Assembly: GCF_001468035.1 (NCBI RefSeq)
Contig: NZ_LNZA01000012.1
Span: 112,330 to 176,329, forward strand
Origin: Legionella tucsonensis
GTDB taxonomy: Bacteria; Pseudomonadota; Gammaproteobacteria; Legionellales; Legionellaceae
Direction of reading: 5' to 3'
Length of the DNA stretch: 64,000 nucleotides
The notes under the pieces were generated by a model. That model searched no databases. It worked only from the letters and a program-made list of their open reading frames with translations, and was not told the origin of the DNA. The translations under genes were made by a program, and so were the position numbers. Positions 36,057 to 45,719 of the stretch are shown one piece after another (the stretch's first letter is position 1; the number at the start of each line of letters is the position of its first letter).

Positions 36057-36323
36057 ATGGAGCAAACAGTAGAGCATCGTGTTATTCATTTAATTGCAAG
36101 AACACAGAAAATTGCACCTGAAGGGATTGATTTGGATCAATCAATTGACCAAGTTGTTCCTAGCTCTCTGGATTTAGTTAATTTTTTCTTCGACTTAGAA
36201 GATGAATTTGATCTAGATATTCGTAATGATATAGGTAAAGAAAAAACAATCCGTGAAATAACAATTGATATTAAAGAGTTAATTGCGAAAAAAACTAAGT
36301 ACAAACGTTCTTGCACTCTTTAA
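36057..36323 (+). CDS. Stand-alone acyl carrier protein-like protein
   Basis: An 88-aa acidic helical protein. The helix II site reads PSSLDLVNFFFDLEDEF, corresponding to the ACP motif DSLDxVELVMxLExEF: the phosphopantetheine Ser is kept, but the preceding Asp is Ser. It lies alone, not with fatty-acid synthesis genes, so it may serve a specialised acylation, or a secreted-lipid or effector pathway. GAGGGA at 36045-36050 favours the ATG at 36057; the frame is open from 36033. A stronger AAAGGAG further upstream leaves the start uncertain. Confidence 0.68.
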   Translation: MEQTVEHRVIHLIARTQKIAPEGIDLDQSIDQVVPSSLDLVNFFFDLEDEFDLDIRNDIGKEKTIREITIDIKELIAKKTKYKRSCTL

Positions 36324-36496
36324 CCAATGCTAAATGACTTCCATTCTTTACGTTTTTAAAAAGAGCACTCGCTACCACATAAGGGGAATAATAAGTTATT
36401 AGTTATTCAACTAAGCAACATTATGCACATTTCTTTATTGTTATTATTTAAAATAAAATTTAGAATGCTTTTCATTTTTACTATGAGTAGACCAAA

Positions 36497-37393
36497 ATGG
36501 CATCAGTATTAGAGACTTTCGGGATAAAAAGGCAACCATCTTATACACCTATTCCTCAATTGGGTATTAATAGTGAATTAAATACCCTGCAATTGGAATC
36601 GCAAGAGTATTTTGCTATTGATAAAGAGGCTCGAGCGGCCGATGACAATATACTTGCCATCACAGTGAGGCAGAATTTTCTAACTACCAATTCAAATCAT
36701 ATCGAATTTTTAAATAAATGCACCGCACTCGTAAAAGAAAAATCAATGCAACTAAAAAGTATTGATCAAAAAATTACAGGAAGTGTGGTTTTTGGGGCCA
36801 CAGCAACCGCGTTGTCTTTTCTTCCAGTAATAGGTTATATAGGTTGGATTGGCTGGGCAGCTGCAGCTTACTTTATAAACAAACGCGCTACTGCATATGC
36901 GGAGTACCACGAGGCATTAACACTTTTAGTGGGAGCATGTAATTGGAGTCTTGGTACAGGTCCTGATGATCGTAAAGAGCGTACACGTAATTTGACAGAG
37001 AATAAATCAATACGTGAGATGATGGCGGTGCTTTATCCGGTTCTTACTGAAACTCAAGTAAAACACTTGATTGCAGATGATATCGAAGATGTATTTACTC
37101 AAGAACTACAAGAATACGAAAAAAGATTTCAACCAGGTTTTGAATCAAGTCGATTTTTCTCTAAAAAAGACGATACGATTGCACTTAGCAAAAAGGGCGC
37201 TGAATTCAGTCGCTGCATTTATGGTTTCAATAAGGGTGGTTTTACGGATTACCTTGATGCTATTGTATCCGTTCTTCCTGATTTATATCGAGCTGCACTA
37301 CATGGTTGGCATCGACTGACACATTGGTGGCAGGAAAAGAATGCTCATTCGCAAGAAACAGAAGCAGAGTCACATGCGCATTCACTTAATTAA
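36497..37393 (+). CDS. Unrecognised protein with a membrane hairpin, candidate effector
   Basis: A 298-aa protein without a signal peptide. Residues about 95-127 are a Gly/Ala/Trp-rich hydrophobic hairpin flanked by charged helices (coiled-coil-like at 55-92). The C-terminal half is soluble, with a tail ending SQETEAESHAHSLN (acidic, His-rich). The overall build resembles Legionella membrane-inserting effectors, but no family is recognised and no eukaryotic domain seen. A hairpin terminator follows at 37419. Secretion is a guess. Confidence 0.55.
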   Translation: MASVLETFGIKRQPSYTPIPQLGINSELNTLQLESQEYFAIDKEARAADDNILAITVRQNFLTTNSNHIEFLNKCTALVKEKSMQLKSIDQKITGSVVFGATATALSFLPVIGYIGWIGWAAAAYFINKRATAYAEYHEALTLLVGACNWSLGTGPDDRKERTRNLTENKSIREMMAVLYPVLTETQVKHLIADDIEDVFTQELQEYEKRFQPGFESSRFFSKKDDTIALSKKGAEFSRCIYGFNKGGFTDYLDAIVSVLPDLYRAALHGWHRLTHWWQEKNAHSQETEAESHAHSLN

Positions 37394-37418
37394 ATAATAC
37401 ATTACTGTCATCATACTG

Positions 37419-37446
37419 AAGCCCTCATATTGTAACAGGGGCTTTA
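37419..37446 (+). terminator. Terminator after effector-like gene
   Basis: AAGCCC at 37419-37424 pairs with GGGCTT at 37439-37444, extended by a T-G pair, with a loop of about 12 bases and a T-rich stretch shortly after. Confidence 0.45.
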
Positions 37447-37544
37447 GTGCTCTTTTCATTCCTGATTTTTGAATAAAGAATTTTCCCGAACATAACTGCA
37501 TTTATATCCGCGTTGCTTCAAAAACAATTTAACTGCTTGCTCAA

Positions 37545-38450
37545 TCATAAAGTGAGAGTAGCGCGTGCGAGTTCTGCCCCTAGACACGCATTATTTTTAA
37601 TTAAAGCAATATTGGCACGCAAACTTTTTCCTTGGGTCAGCTGAGCTACTTGGGCCAAGAGAAAAGGCGTTAACGCTTTTCCTGAAATATTATTTTGCTC
37701 TGCTTTTTGTATGGCATTCATGATCACTGGTTCAATCACTTCAAGCGGAATATTAAATTCTGCAGGAATTGGATTGGTAATTAAGACTCCTGAAGACATG
37801 CCGATATCCCAATGAGCCGTTAATATTTTAGCAAGAGCGGGTACGTCCTCTACCCAAGTTGATAACGGATACTGGGTCGAGTCAGTGTAAAATGCAGGCA
37901 ATACCTGCGTACGATAACCAATAACAGGTACACTCATCGTTTCTAAAAATTCTAAGGTACGAGGTAAGTCAAGGATGGCTTTTGCACCAGCACAAATAAC
38001 TGCAATTGGCGCTCTTGAGATTTCAATTAAATCAGCAGAAATATCCTGAGCATCACCTCGATGGACACCGCCAATTCCGCCAGTAGCGAATAATTTAATA
38101 CCTGCTTTAGCAGCGCAAAATAAGGTTGCTGCAACCGTCGTCCCGGCAGAATACCTGTTGGCTACTATGAAAGGCAAATCGCGTCGGCTTGCTTTTAAAA
38201 CCTCTTTATTGCATGCAAATTGGTGTAATTCATTTTCTGTTAAACCAATCTTTATTTTTCCATCAATCACGGCAATAGTAGCCGGAGTGACATCGTATTC
38301 ACGAACAATGTGTTCCACTGCCTGTGCTGTTTCATAATTCTCAGGATAAGGCATGCCATGGGAAATAATGGTGGACTCCAAAGCCAATACAGGTTTTTTA
38401 TTTTCAAGAGCTGATTTTATTTCTGGGGAGTAATCAAAAAATTGCTTCAT
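37545..38450 (-). CDS. psuG: Pseudouridine-5'-phosphate glycosidase
   Basis: A 301-aa protein. The N-terminal LALESTIISHGMPYPEN, the TATGGIGGVHRG-type segment, and the MSSGVLITNPIP and ANIALIKNNA motifs are those of PsuG, which reversibly splits pseudouridine 5'-phosphate to uracil and ribose 5-phosphate. It follows the kinase gene and overlaps it by 17 bases, so the pair forms the pseudouridine-breakdown operon, with the order psuK-psuG. It lies last in the operon. Confidence 0.93.
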   Translation of the reverse strand: MKQFFDYSPEIKSALENKKPVLALESTIISHGMPYPENYETAQAVEHIVREYDVTPATIAVIDGKIKIGLTENELHQFACNKEVLKASRRDLPFIVANRYSAGTTVAATLFCAAKAGIKLFATGGIGGVHRGDAQDISADLIEISRAPIAVICAGAKAILDLPRTLEFLETMSVPVIGYRTQVLPAFYTDSTQYPLSTWVEDVPALAKILTAHWDIGMSSGVLITNPIPAEFNIPLEVIEPVIMNAIQKAEQNNISGKALTPFLLAQVAQLTQGKSLRANIALIKNNACLGAELARATLTL

Positions 38451-39396
38451 AATCTGTTTCTCTTATTTTATGTTTCAGCTGAATATTTTTTAGTGCTTCA
38501 TGATTAATCTGTTTATTTACCGTATGACGCGATTGCACGGTTAAAGCAGCCATTGCAGCACCGGTTTGACATGCATTAATGATTGGTTTTTCTTGTTTTA
38601 ATTCATAGAGAATTCCAGCAATAAAAGCATCTCCTGCACCGCTAACATCAATAATTGGATCAATAAAAAACGCAGGGAAATGTTTTTGAATTGTTTCATT
38701 AACAATCACATAGCCAGATTTTCCCAAACTGATAATGCAATTTCCAACTCCTTTTTCCAATAACAATTGACCTGCCTTGATGCAATCGGATACTGAATGA
38801 ATACGAGTATGAGTCAATGCTTCTGCCTCAAAACGATCAGGTTTCAATAGAAAAATATGTTCCAAACACGCTGGAAGTTTTTTTGCTTTGATTACAGAAA
38901 CAGGATCAATGCATAGCTTAATATTTTGACTACGTGCTATTTGAATCGCATATTCGATTATTTCTTGAGGTAAATTAGTATCAAGAAAAACGATTTCTTT
39001 ATTACCCCATTCATTCCAAGATTGAGTGAATTGCTCAAAAGGAACATGATCAAAAATTTCCATGTCTGCTAAAGCAAGAAATACTTCACCATCATTATCG
39101 AGAATCACATCATAATGAGCAGTAGGTTTGTTATGAATTGTAAGAATATTTTGGATTTGGATACCCATGTTTTTTAAATGGGTAATTGCCTGCATTCCAT
39201 AATTATCCTCGCCCACCACGCTGTAGATATGAACATTATGAGTCAACAAGGCAATGTTAGTTGCTACATTATGAGCAACGCCACCAAACGTAAACATGGA
39301 GGAAACGGGATTGGATGTTCCCAATTGCAATTTATGAATCGATGTTAGCTTTCGATCAACGGTTATACCACCAATGCAAATTATTTTTCCATTCAT
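38434..39396 (-). CDS. psuK: Pseudouridine kinase, PfkB family
   Basis: A 320-aa PfkB carbohydrate kinase. The N-terminal FGGVAHNVATNIALL is the PsuK/ribokinase GG-motif region. The C-terminal DVSGAGDAFIAGI contains the anion hole and catalytic Asp. PsuK phosphorylates pseudouridine to feed PsuG. Substrate assignment rests mainly on the 17-base overlap with psuG; other nucleoside kinases share the fold. Pseudouridine would come from tRNA/rRNA turnover, or from host RNA in an intracellular bacterium. Confidence 0.9.
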   Translation of the reverse strand: MNGKIICIGGITVDRKLTSIHKLQLGTSNPVSSMFTFGGVAHNVATNIALLTHNVHIYSVVGEDNYGMQAITHLKNMGIQIQNILTIHNKPTAHYDVILDNDGEVFLALADMEIFDHVPFEQFTQSWNEWGNKEIVFLDTNLPQEIIEYAIQIARSQNIKLCIDPVSVIKAKKLPACLEHIFLLKPDRFEAEALTHTRIHSVSDCIKAGQLLLEKGVGNCIISLGKSGYVIVNETIQKHFPAFFIDPIIDVSGAGDAFIAGILYELKQEKPIINACQTGAAMAALTVQSRHTVNKQINHEALKNIQLKHKIRETDYEAIF

Positions 39397-39497
39397 TAGT
39401 AGATCAAAAATGATTTAAGTGATGCATCATAGCATGGATCTAAAAATTTAAATAAATCAAAAGCAGCTTATATAAAGGTCATTGCTCTACTCAATAA

Positions 39498-40886
39498 TTA
39501 CCAAACTCCAGGCATCCATGAGCCATGCAAACCATGCGGAATTCGGCGAGGCATCTTAATGCGGGCAATGGGATCATTCTGGAAATTTTGAGCATCTAAT
39601 AAAACGAGCTCACTTTGGTTTGAATGTTTATCGTATACAAATACCAGTAAATAACCGTCATCTTCTGATTTATGGGTTGCGGCTGGTGCAAAAACTGCTT
39701 CTCCTATTTCTGCTTGGGGGCCAAAATCATGAACCCATGAGCGCTGATTTATTACATCATATTTTATTAGCGCATTAAACGCTTGTTTGGTATTAAGTTC
39801 AGCCGTTTTTGTTGGTGTATAAATAAATTGATGGGATAGGCTGTTTTGATCTTCCCTAATACGAGGAAATTCTACGAGCCGTTCATCCAGTACGGTATGT
39901 TTCACCATTTCCGTTTCCAGATTAAGAACCGTTCGATTGAGTCTAGGGGGGATAGACTTGCGTTCCTCCTGAGTTAAAAGAACAATTTTTTCATGCCTCA
40001 CGTAGTCAATAATAATTTCATGGTTTTGCTCGTAAGCATTAGCAAAGTGGAATACAAAAAAAGGTTCCGTATGAAACCATTTTATTTGCTCGTCTGAACG
40101 TGGCATAACACCGATACGTACACCGAGCTCGGGTCGCCAACTCAAAACAGCTCCGCCAGACATCATCTGTTGTATATCAAAGAGTACAGGACAGTCAAAA
40201 ACAAGAACGTAATTTTTTGTTAAAATAAAATCATGAATCATAGAACAATAAGGTTTTTCAATATCCCATTTTTGAATGTTTCCTCCATGTTTATCCAATC
40301 GATAAAACGTTAAATAAGGTGGAACTAAAGCATAATTTACAAACCACAACTCGCCATTTAGTGGATCTAATCGAGTATGAGCACAAACTTCTATAGCATG
40401 TTGATCTTGATAAGGCTTCCATTCACCAAGGGTATCCAACTGTGCTGTCATTCGATATGCTGGTGCAGATTCACTGAGCGCAAGATAAATATCGTGGTGA
40501 CGAATAACATGAATAAATGCGCCATTTTTTATAGCAATGGGTTCATCTTCAGGGCCTGCCCATTTAGGATCCATTGGCGCAGGGTACAAAACCCCGCTAT
40601 AGAGTGCTTTTCCAGCTTTCCGTTCTTTAAGTAACCCTTTGGTTTCAACAAATCGATTCCGGTATGCTGCTTTACCATCTGCAATATAAACCGCATGAAT
40701 CATGCCGTCGCCATCGTATGGATAAGTATAGGAAAGGGGCGGGAATTCCGGATTTGGACCATTACGCATATAGGCTCCCAATAAATCCTTAGGGATTTCA
40801 CCCAGTACTTCTAATTGATTAACATACAACTCATCATGGACTGGAGCATAATTTCCTGATAAATAAGAATTATTGGAACTATTCAT
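39498..40886 (-). CDS. Carotenoid cleavage oxygenase (RPE65/CCD family)
   Basis: A 462-aa protein. The N-terminal MRNGPNPEFPP and YDGDGMIHA motifs and four iron-ligand His regions (CAHTRLDP, IHDFILT, FHFANAYE, IPHGLHGSW) are all present, so the non-heme Fe(II) site is complete. Family members cut carotenoids, apocarotenoids or stilbenes. No carotenoid synthesis gene is in view, so the substrate may be host- or water-derived (inference). Unlinked to its neighbours: divergent from yqjG by 90 bases. Confidence 0.9.
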   Translation of the reverse strand: MNSSNNSYLSGNYAPVHDELYVNQLEVLGEIPKDLLGAYMRNGPNPEFPPLSYTYPYDGDGMIHAVYIADGKAAYRNRFVETKGLLKERKAGKALYSGVLYPAPMDPKWAGPEDEPIAIKNGAFIHVIRHHDIYLALSESAPAYRMTAQLDTLGEWKPYQDQHAIEVCAHTRLDPLNGELWFVNYALVPPYLTFYRLDKHGGNIQKWDIEKPYCSMIHDFILTKNYVLVFDCPVLFDIQQMMSGGAVLSWRPELGVRIGVMPRSDEQIKWFHTEPFFVFHFANAYEQNHEIIIDYVRHEKIVLLTQEERKSIPPRLNRTVLNLETEMVKHTVLDERLVEFPRIREDQNSLSHQFIYTPTKTAELNTKQAFNALIKYDVINQRSWVHDFGPQAEIGEAVFAPAATHKSEDDGYLLVFVYDKHSNQSELVLLDAQNFQNDPIARIKMPRRIPHGLHGSWMPGVW

Positions 40887-40976
40887 GTGCTATTCTTTTC
40901 TGAAGTCGTTTTAAATTTATAGCATAATCTATTGCTTTGAAAAAAGCAGTTTATCGAATTTAACTAAGGATAAATC

Positions 40977-41912
40977 ATGGGACAATTAGTTGATGGTCAA
41001 TGGTATGATGTTTGGTATGATACTTCTAAAACAGGAGGAGCATTCAAACGGGAACCTACAAAATTTCACTCGGCAATTAGTAATGAGCCCAACACTCGTT
41101 TTCCCGCTGAAAAGGGCCGTTACCATTTGTATGTATCACTTGCTTGTCCATGGGCGCATCGTACTTTGATCTTCAGAAAACTCAAAAAATTAGATGATTA
41201 TATTGATGTCTCTATTGTGCATCCCCATATGCTTGAACATGGGTGGGAGTTTAGAAAAGGGATGGGAGCTACGGGAGATTCGCTATATGGGTTGAACTAT
41301 TTATATGAGCTTTATACTAAAGCAGACGATAAATACAATGGTAGAGTTACTGTACCTGTTTTGTGGGACAAAAAAGAAAAAACGATTGTGAGTAATGAAT
41401 CAGCAGAACTTATTCGACAGTTTAATCAGGCATTTAATCATTTAACAGGAGATAGCCAAGATTTTTACCCAGAACCACTGCGTGCGGAAATTGATGTGTT
41501 GAATGAGCGAATTTATAATGCCGTTAATAATGGGGTATATCGCTGTGGTTTTGCAACAACTCAGCAAGCTTATGAAGAGGCATATGTCCAATTATTTCTT
41601 TTACTTGATGAACTGGATGTGCGTTTACGTAATCAAAAGTATTTATGCGGGGAACAGTTAACTGAGGCCGACTGGCGCTTGTTTACGACATTAATTCGTT
41701 TTGATGCCGTATATTACAGTCATTTTAAAACAAACCAGCAGCGAATAAGTGATTATAAGGCGCTACAACCTTATTTAGAGCGACTGTATCACCATCCTGG
41801 AGTGAGCAAGACCGTAAACTTTTTACATATCAAACAACATTATTATTTTAGTCATAAGACCATAAACCCAACACAAATTGTGCCTTTAGGACCAAAACTA
41901 AACTTTGATTAA
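40977..41912 (+). CDS. yqjG: Glutathionyl-hydroquinone reductase (Xi-class GST)
   Basis: A 311-aa protein. The catalytic motif CPWA begins at C57 (ACPWAHRT) and is followed by the Xi-class hallmark GWEF-type segment. The C-terminal helical domain contains YRCGFATTQQAYEEA and EADWRLFTTLIRFD. These enzymes reduce glutathionyl-hydroquinones in the cytoplasm, protecting against quinones. AAGGA lies 8 bases before the ATG. The symbol follows the E. coli orthologue. Confidence 0.93.
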   Translation: MGQLVDGQWYDVWYDTSKTGGAFKREPTKFHSAISNEPNTRFPAEKGRYHLYVSLACPWAHRTLIFRKLKKLDDYIDVSIVHPHMLEHGWEFRKGMGATGDSLYGLNYLYELYTKADDKYNGRVTVPVLWDKKEKTIVSNESAELIRQFNQAFNHLTGDSQDFYPEPLRAEIDVLNERIYNAVNNGVYRCGFATTQQAYEEAYVQLFLLLDELDVRLRNQKYLCGEQLTEADWRLFTTLIRFDAVYYSHFKTNQQRISDYKALQPYLERLYHHPGVSKTVNFLHIKQHYYFSHKTINPTQIVPLGPKLNFD

Positions 41913-42016
41913 AGTTAACTCTCTATCTAAGAGCATAGTGTGGCTAAGGTGCTTGCAGCATGAATCTTATATACATCTCGAAAAAAAATCTGGTTGCAAG
42001 TACCCTGGTTGAGGTT

Positions 42017-43960
42017 TTATTTATTTTTATGTTTCTTTTTAAGATCTTTTTTCACCCAATTAATTAATCCACCTTCAATAAGCAATTCAATTTGACGTTT
42101 CGATAAGGTTTGTTGTACTTCCACTTCATTGTTGTTGATGTTTATTTTAAATGTTTCTTTGTCCAGAATGTCAGGCAATTTCTTGATTTCAACAACATCA
42201 TTTAAGTTAATTGCATCGTAATCTTTAGGATTTTTAAAAACTAAAGGCAAAATGCCAAAATTGATTAGATTTTGCCAATGAATACGGGCAAAACTTTTGG
42301 CAATGACTACTCGTAAACCAAGATAGCGTGGAGCTAACGCAGCATGCTCTCGACTCGAACCTTGTCCATAGTTTTCTCCACCCACGATCACATGACCTTT
42401 TTTATGTTTTTGGGTACGCACCACATAGTCTGGATCGACGTGACCGAAGGAAAACTCACTAATTTTAGGAATATTACTACGATAAGGAAGAACTTTTGCC
42501 CCCGCTGGGGAAATTTCATCCGTTGAAATATTATCCTCTACTTTGAGCAAGACAGGTATTTTCAATGAATGAGGTAATGCTTCAAAGTCTGGTAAAGTGA
42601 CAATATTTGGACCCTTTACTAATTTGACTTTTTTTGCTTCCTCTAAAGGCAGAGGCCCTTCAAAGCATGCATGATTTAATATCCTTTGTTTGGGAATTTT
42701 TATTTTAGGATAAGGTATATCTAAAGTTGTAGGATCGGTAATTAATCCTGTCAAGGCGGATGCAGCTGCAGTCTCGGGGCTGCAAAGAAAAACCTTGTCT
42801 TCATCAGTGCCTGAGCGCCCGGGAAAATTTCTTGGTACCGTGCGTAAACTGTTTTTTTCTGTTGCGGGTGCTTGTCCCATTCCGATACATCCATTGCATC
42901 CTGCCTGATGAATGCGAGCACCTGCGTGAATCAGACTTCCTAAATGACCATCTCGTACTAGTTCTTCTAAAATTGTTCGGGAGGTTGGATTAATATCAAA
43001 TGAGACATTGGGGTGAACGGTTCGTCCTTTTACCATTTCGGCTGCAATCGCAAAATCTCGATAACCAGGGTTGGCTGAGGAGCCGATATAGGTTTGGTAA
43101 ACCTCTTGACCTGCTATTTCGGCAACTGGAACTACATTTCCTGGGCTTGTAGGTTTCGCAATCAGTGGTATTAGTTTGGATAAATTGATTTCTGCATGTT
43201 CATCATACGATGAATTTTTGTCTGCTTTTAATTCAATCCAGTCTTTTTCACGACCTTGACTTTGCAAGAATTCTTTTGTTATTTCATCTGAAGGAAATAC
43301 TGTAGTAGTTGCTCCTAACTCAGCGCCCATATTGGCAATCACGTGGCGATCCATAGCGTTTAGATGTTTTAAACCTTCTCCGTAATATTCAAAAATGTAA
43401 CCTACACCGCCTTTTACATCATAACGACGTAACATTTCCAAAATAACATCTTTTGCACTTACCCATTTGGGCAACGATCCTGTTAGATGAATACCCATAA
43501 CTTTGGGCATTTTTATATACAATGGATAACCTGCTATAGCCATTGCTACTTCCAATCCCCCTGAACCAATAGCAATCATTCCCAGGGAACCTGCAGCACA
43601 GGTATGACTGTCTGAGCCAGTTAATGTTTTACCTGGTTTTCCAAAATTTTGCATATGTACCGCATGACTGATGCCATTCCCGGGTCGGCTAAAATAAAAA
43701 CCAAAACGTCTTGCTGCACTTGCAAGAAAGAGATGATCATCAGGATTTTTATTGTCTTCTTGAATTAGGTTGTGATCTACATATTGAACGGAAATTTCTG
43801 CTTGAGTTCGCTCAAGACCTATTGCTTCCAATTCAAGCATGACCAGGGTCCCTGTCGCGTCTTGACAAAGAGTTTGGTCTATTTTCAAGGCAATCTCTTT
43901 TCCTGGTTCCATTTTGCCTTCAAGAAGATGTGTTTTGATAATTTTTTCCGTAATATTCAC
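42017..43960 (-). CDS. Aconitate hydratase, Aquifex-type (three-domain plus swivel)
   Basis: A 647-aa protein. It contains GSDSHTCAAGSLGMIAIGSGG, the iron-sulphur cysteines in AGCNGCIGMGQ and CSPETAAAS, and a C-terminal swivel domain with ENYGQGSSREHAALAPRYLG. The length and the GHVIVGGENYG-type swivel fit the putative aconitase type known from Aquifex, rather than AcnA/AcnB of enteric bacteria. It converts citrate to isocitrate with a [4Fe-4S] cluster. GGAGG 7 bases upstream of a GTG start. Homoaconitase or isopropylmalate-isomerase activity is less likely but not excluded. Confidence 0.9.
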   Translation of the reverse strand: MNITEKIIKTHLLEGKMEPGKEIALKIDQTLCQDATGTLVMLELEAIGLERTQAEISVQYVDHNLIQEDNKNPDDHLFLASAARRFGFYFSRPGNGISHAVHMQNFGKPGKTLTGSDSHTCAAGSLGMIAIGSGGLEVAMAIAGYPLYIKMPKVMGIHLTGSLPKWVSAKDVILEMLRRYDVKGGVGYIFEYYGEGLKHLNAMDRHVIANMGAELGATTTVFPSDEITKEFLQSQGREKDWIELKADKNSSYDEHAEINLSKLIPLIAKPTSPGNVVPVAEIAGQEVYQTYIGSSANPGYRDFAIAAEMVKGRTVHPNVSFDINPTSRTILEELVRDGHLGSLIHAGARIHQAGCNGCIGMGQAPATEKNSLRTVPRNFPGRSGTDEDKVFLCSPETAAASALTGLITDPTTLDIPYPKIKIPKQRILNHACFEGPLPLEEAKKVKLVKGPNIVTLPDFEALPHSLKIPVLLKVEDNISTDEISPAGAKVLPYRSNIPKISEFSFGHVDPDYVVRTQKHKKGHVIVGGENYGQGSSREHAALAPRYLGLRVVIAKSFARIHWQNLINFGILPLVFKNPKDYDAINLNDVVEIKKLPDILDKETFKININNNEVEVQQTLSKRQIELLIEGGLINWVKKDLKKKHKNK

Positions 43961-44165
43961 CCTAATTCCTCCATGAGAACAGCTGATTGTTTAAATATAG
44001 CATAGTGAGATAAAGACACTTCATAATAATTAATAGGTATCTATAGATGAGGAAAAGCCAATTATAGTTGAGGATCAGACACAGAATAACGATTAGGCTC
44101 TAGATACTTTGTTACATTACGAAGTATGGGCTAGACTTCAATTTGAGGGATCTTTTTAGAGGAAT

Positions 44166-44807
44166 ATGGCAATGAACTATGATGATCGATATCAAGCAGG
44201 CCGTGTTCTAGTTGATTCGCTAAAGAATTATGCGAAGCGCACTGATGTAATTGTATTGGCATTGCCTCGAGGAGGTGTCCCTGTAGGCTATGAAATTGCA
44301 AATAAACTATCGCTGCCGCTTGATATTTTTATTGTACGTAAGTTAGGTGTTCCCGGACATGAAGAATTAGCTATGGGTGCTATTGCCTCTGGAGGGATAA
44401 CCATTTTAAATGATGAAATAGTTAACTTATTACATATCTCCACAGAAGCAATTGACAAAATTCAAAAATCCGAACAAGAAGAATTATTACGGCGTGAACG
44501 AGTTTATCGCGGCAAGAAACCTTCTCCTGAATTATTGGGGAAAACCATAATTCTTGTGGATGATGGCATTGCAACAGGCTATACCATGCGTGCGGCAATT
44601 GCGGCATTGAAACAAAAAAAGCCAGCAAAACTTATTGTTGCAATTCCTGTTGCTGCACGCTCGACCTGCGCTGAAATCGCTCCATTAGTTGATGAGCTCA
44701 TTTGCCCAATGCGTCCAGTGAATTTTTATGCTGTAGGATTGTGGTACGATAATTTCTCACAAACGACAGACGAAGAAGTGATGCAATTATTGCAGCAATA
44801 TGAATAA
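44166..44807 (+). CDS. Phosphoribosyltransferase family protein
   Basis: A 213-aa protein. The PRPP-binding motif is IILVDDGIATGYTM, and an N-terminal LALPRGGVPVGYE loop resembles the PRTase flexible loop. It resembles the phosphoribosyltransferase domain found alone or fused to hydrolases in environmental bacteria. The acceptor base is unknown. AGAGG at 44158-44162 is 3 bases before the ATG at 44166 and 9 before that at 44172, so the second ATG is also plausible. Confidence 0.85.
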   Translation: MAMNYDDRYQAGRVLVDSLKNYAKRTDVIVLALPRGGVPVGYEIANKLSLPLDIFIVRKLGVPGHEELAMGAIASGGITILNDEIVNLLHISTEAIDKIQKSEQEELLRRERVYRGKKPSPELLGKTIILVDDGIATGYTMRAAIAALKQKKPAKLIVAIPVAARSTCAEIAPLVDELICPMRPVNFYAVGLWYDNFSQTTDEEVMQLLQQYE

Positions 44808-44945
44808 TATCACTCACAAAAACTTCTATGCTTTCAATATGAAGGTGTTTGTATCTCAGTTGGTGATAAATATTTTTTATTAATTTCATTGTATTTCTTC
44901 TCAATTTAAGTAATAAACAATTATAAGAAATTGAGGCGTTAAAAG
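44808..44945. terminator. Structured gap, candidate terminator
   Basis: TATCAC at 44808 and GTGATA about 55 bases later can pair around imperfect inner stems, followed by ATTTTTTATT. This could terminate the phosphoribosyltransferase transcript. The pairing is loose. Confidence 0.3.
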
Positions 44946-45719
44946 ATGAATGATCTAAGCAATAAAATTATTTTAATTACCGGAGCTTCCAGCGGAATTG
45001 GTGAGGCTTGTGCTCGATTGTGTGCCAAGCATGGAGCTCGATTGATACTTAGTGCTCGGCGTGTCGAACGCCTTGAGGATTTGGCAAAAGAGTTGAGTCA
45101 ACAATATGGAGAAGAACATTACCTTTTGCCTTTAGACGTATGTGATCATGGACAAGTCAAGAAACAATTAGGTTCTTTACCCAGTCAATGGCAATCTATA
45201 GATGTCTTGATTAATAATGCAGGATTGGCATTGGATAGTTTGCCTTTACAACAGGGAATTGAAGCACATTGGGATGTTATGATTGATACCAATATTAAAG
45301 GGTTGCTTTATGTAAGTCGTGCTGTGATTCCAGGCATGTTAGAACGAGGCTGTGGTCATATAGTAAATATCAGTTCTGTGGCGGGACATGAATGTTATCC
45401 AAACGGTAATGTTTACTGTGCAACGAAACACGCAGTGCATGCTATTTCAAAATCAATGAGACTGGATATGTTGGGTAGCACGGTTCGTGTTACTGAAATC
45501 GCCCCAGGGGCAGTAGAAACTGAGTTTAGTGAAGTACGATGGAATGATAAACAAAAAGCAAAAGCATTTTATCAGGATTTTCAACCCTTATTGGCAGAGG
45601 ATGTAGCAGATGCCATTGTATATTGCATTACTCGTCCACAACATATGGATATTGAAGAAATGACAATTATGCCTACGGTGCAAGCTTCTGCAAATCATTT
45701 ATTTAGAAATAAAAAATAA
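44946..45719 (+). CDS. Short-chain dehydrogenase, YdfG-like
   Basis: A 257-aa classical SDR: cofactor motif TGASSGIG (12-19), NNAG (90-93), catalytic S143/S144 and Y157xxxK161 (YCATK). The Arg-rich ARRVER segment after the first strand favours NADP. YdfG enzymes oxidise 3-hydroxy acids such as L-allo-threonine and serine. It starts at ATG 44946 with a weak site upstream. Followed by a structured gap. Confidence 0.9.
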   Translation: MNDLSNKIILITGASSGIGEACARLCAKHGARLILSARRVERLEDLAKELSQQYGEEHYLLPLDVCDHGQVKKQLGSLPSQWQSIDVLINNAGLALDSLPLQQGIEAHWDVMIDTNIKGLLYVSRAVIPGMLERGCGHIVNISSVAGHECYPNGNVYCATKHAVHAISKSMRLDMLGSTVRVTEIAPGAVETEFSEVRWNDKQKAKAFYQDFQPLLAEDVADAIVYCITRPQHMDIEEMTIMPTVQASANHLFRNKK

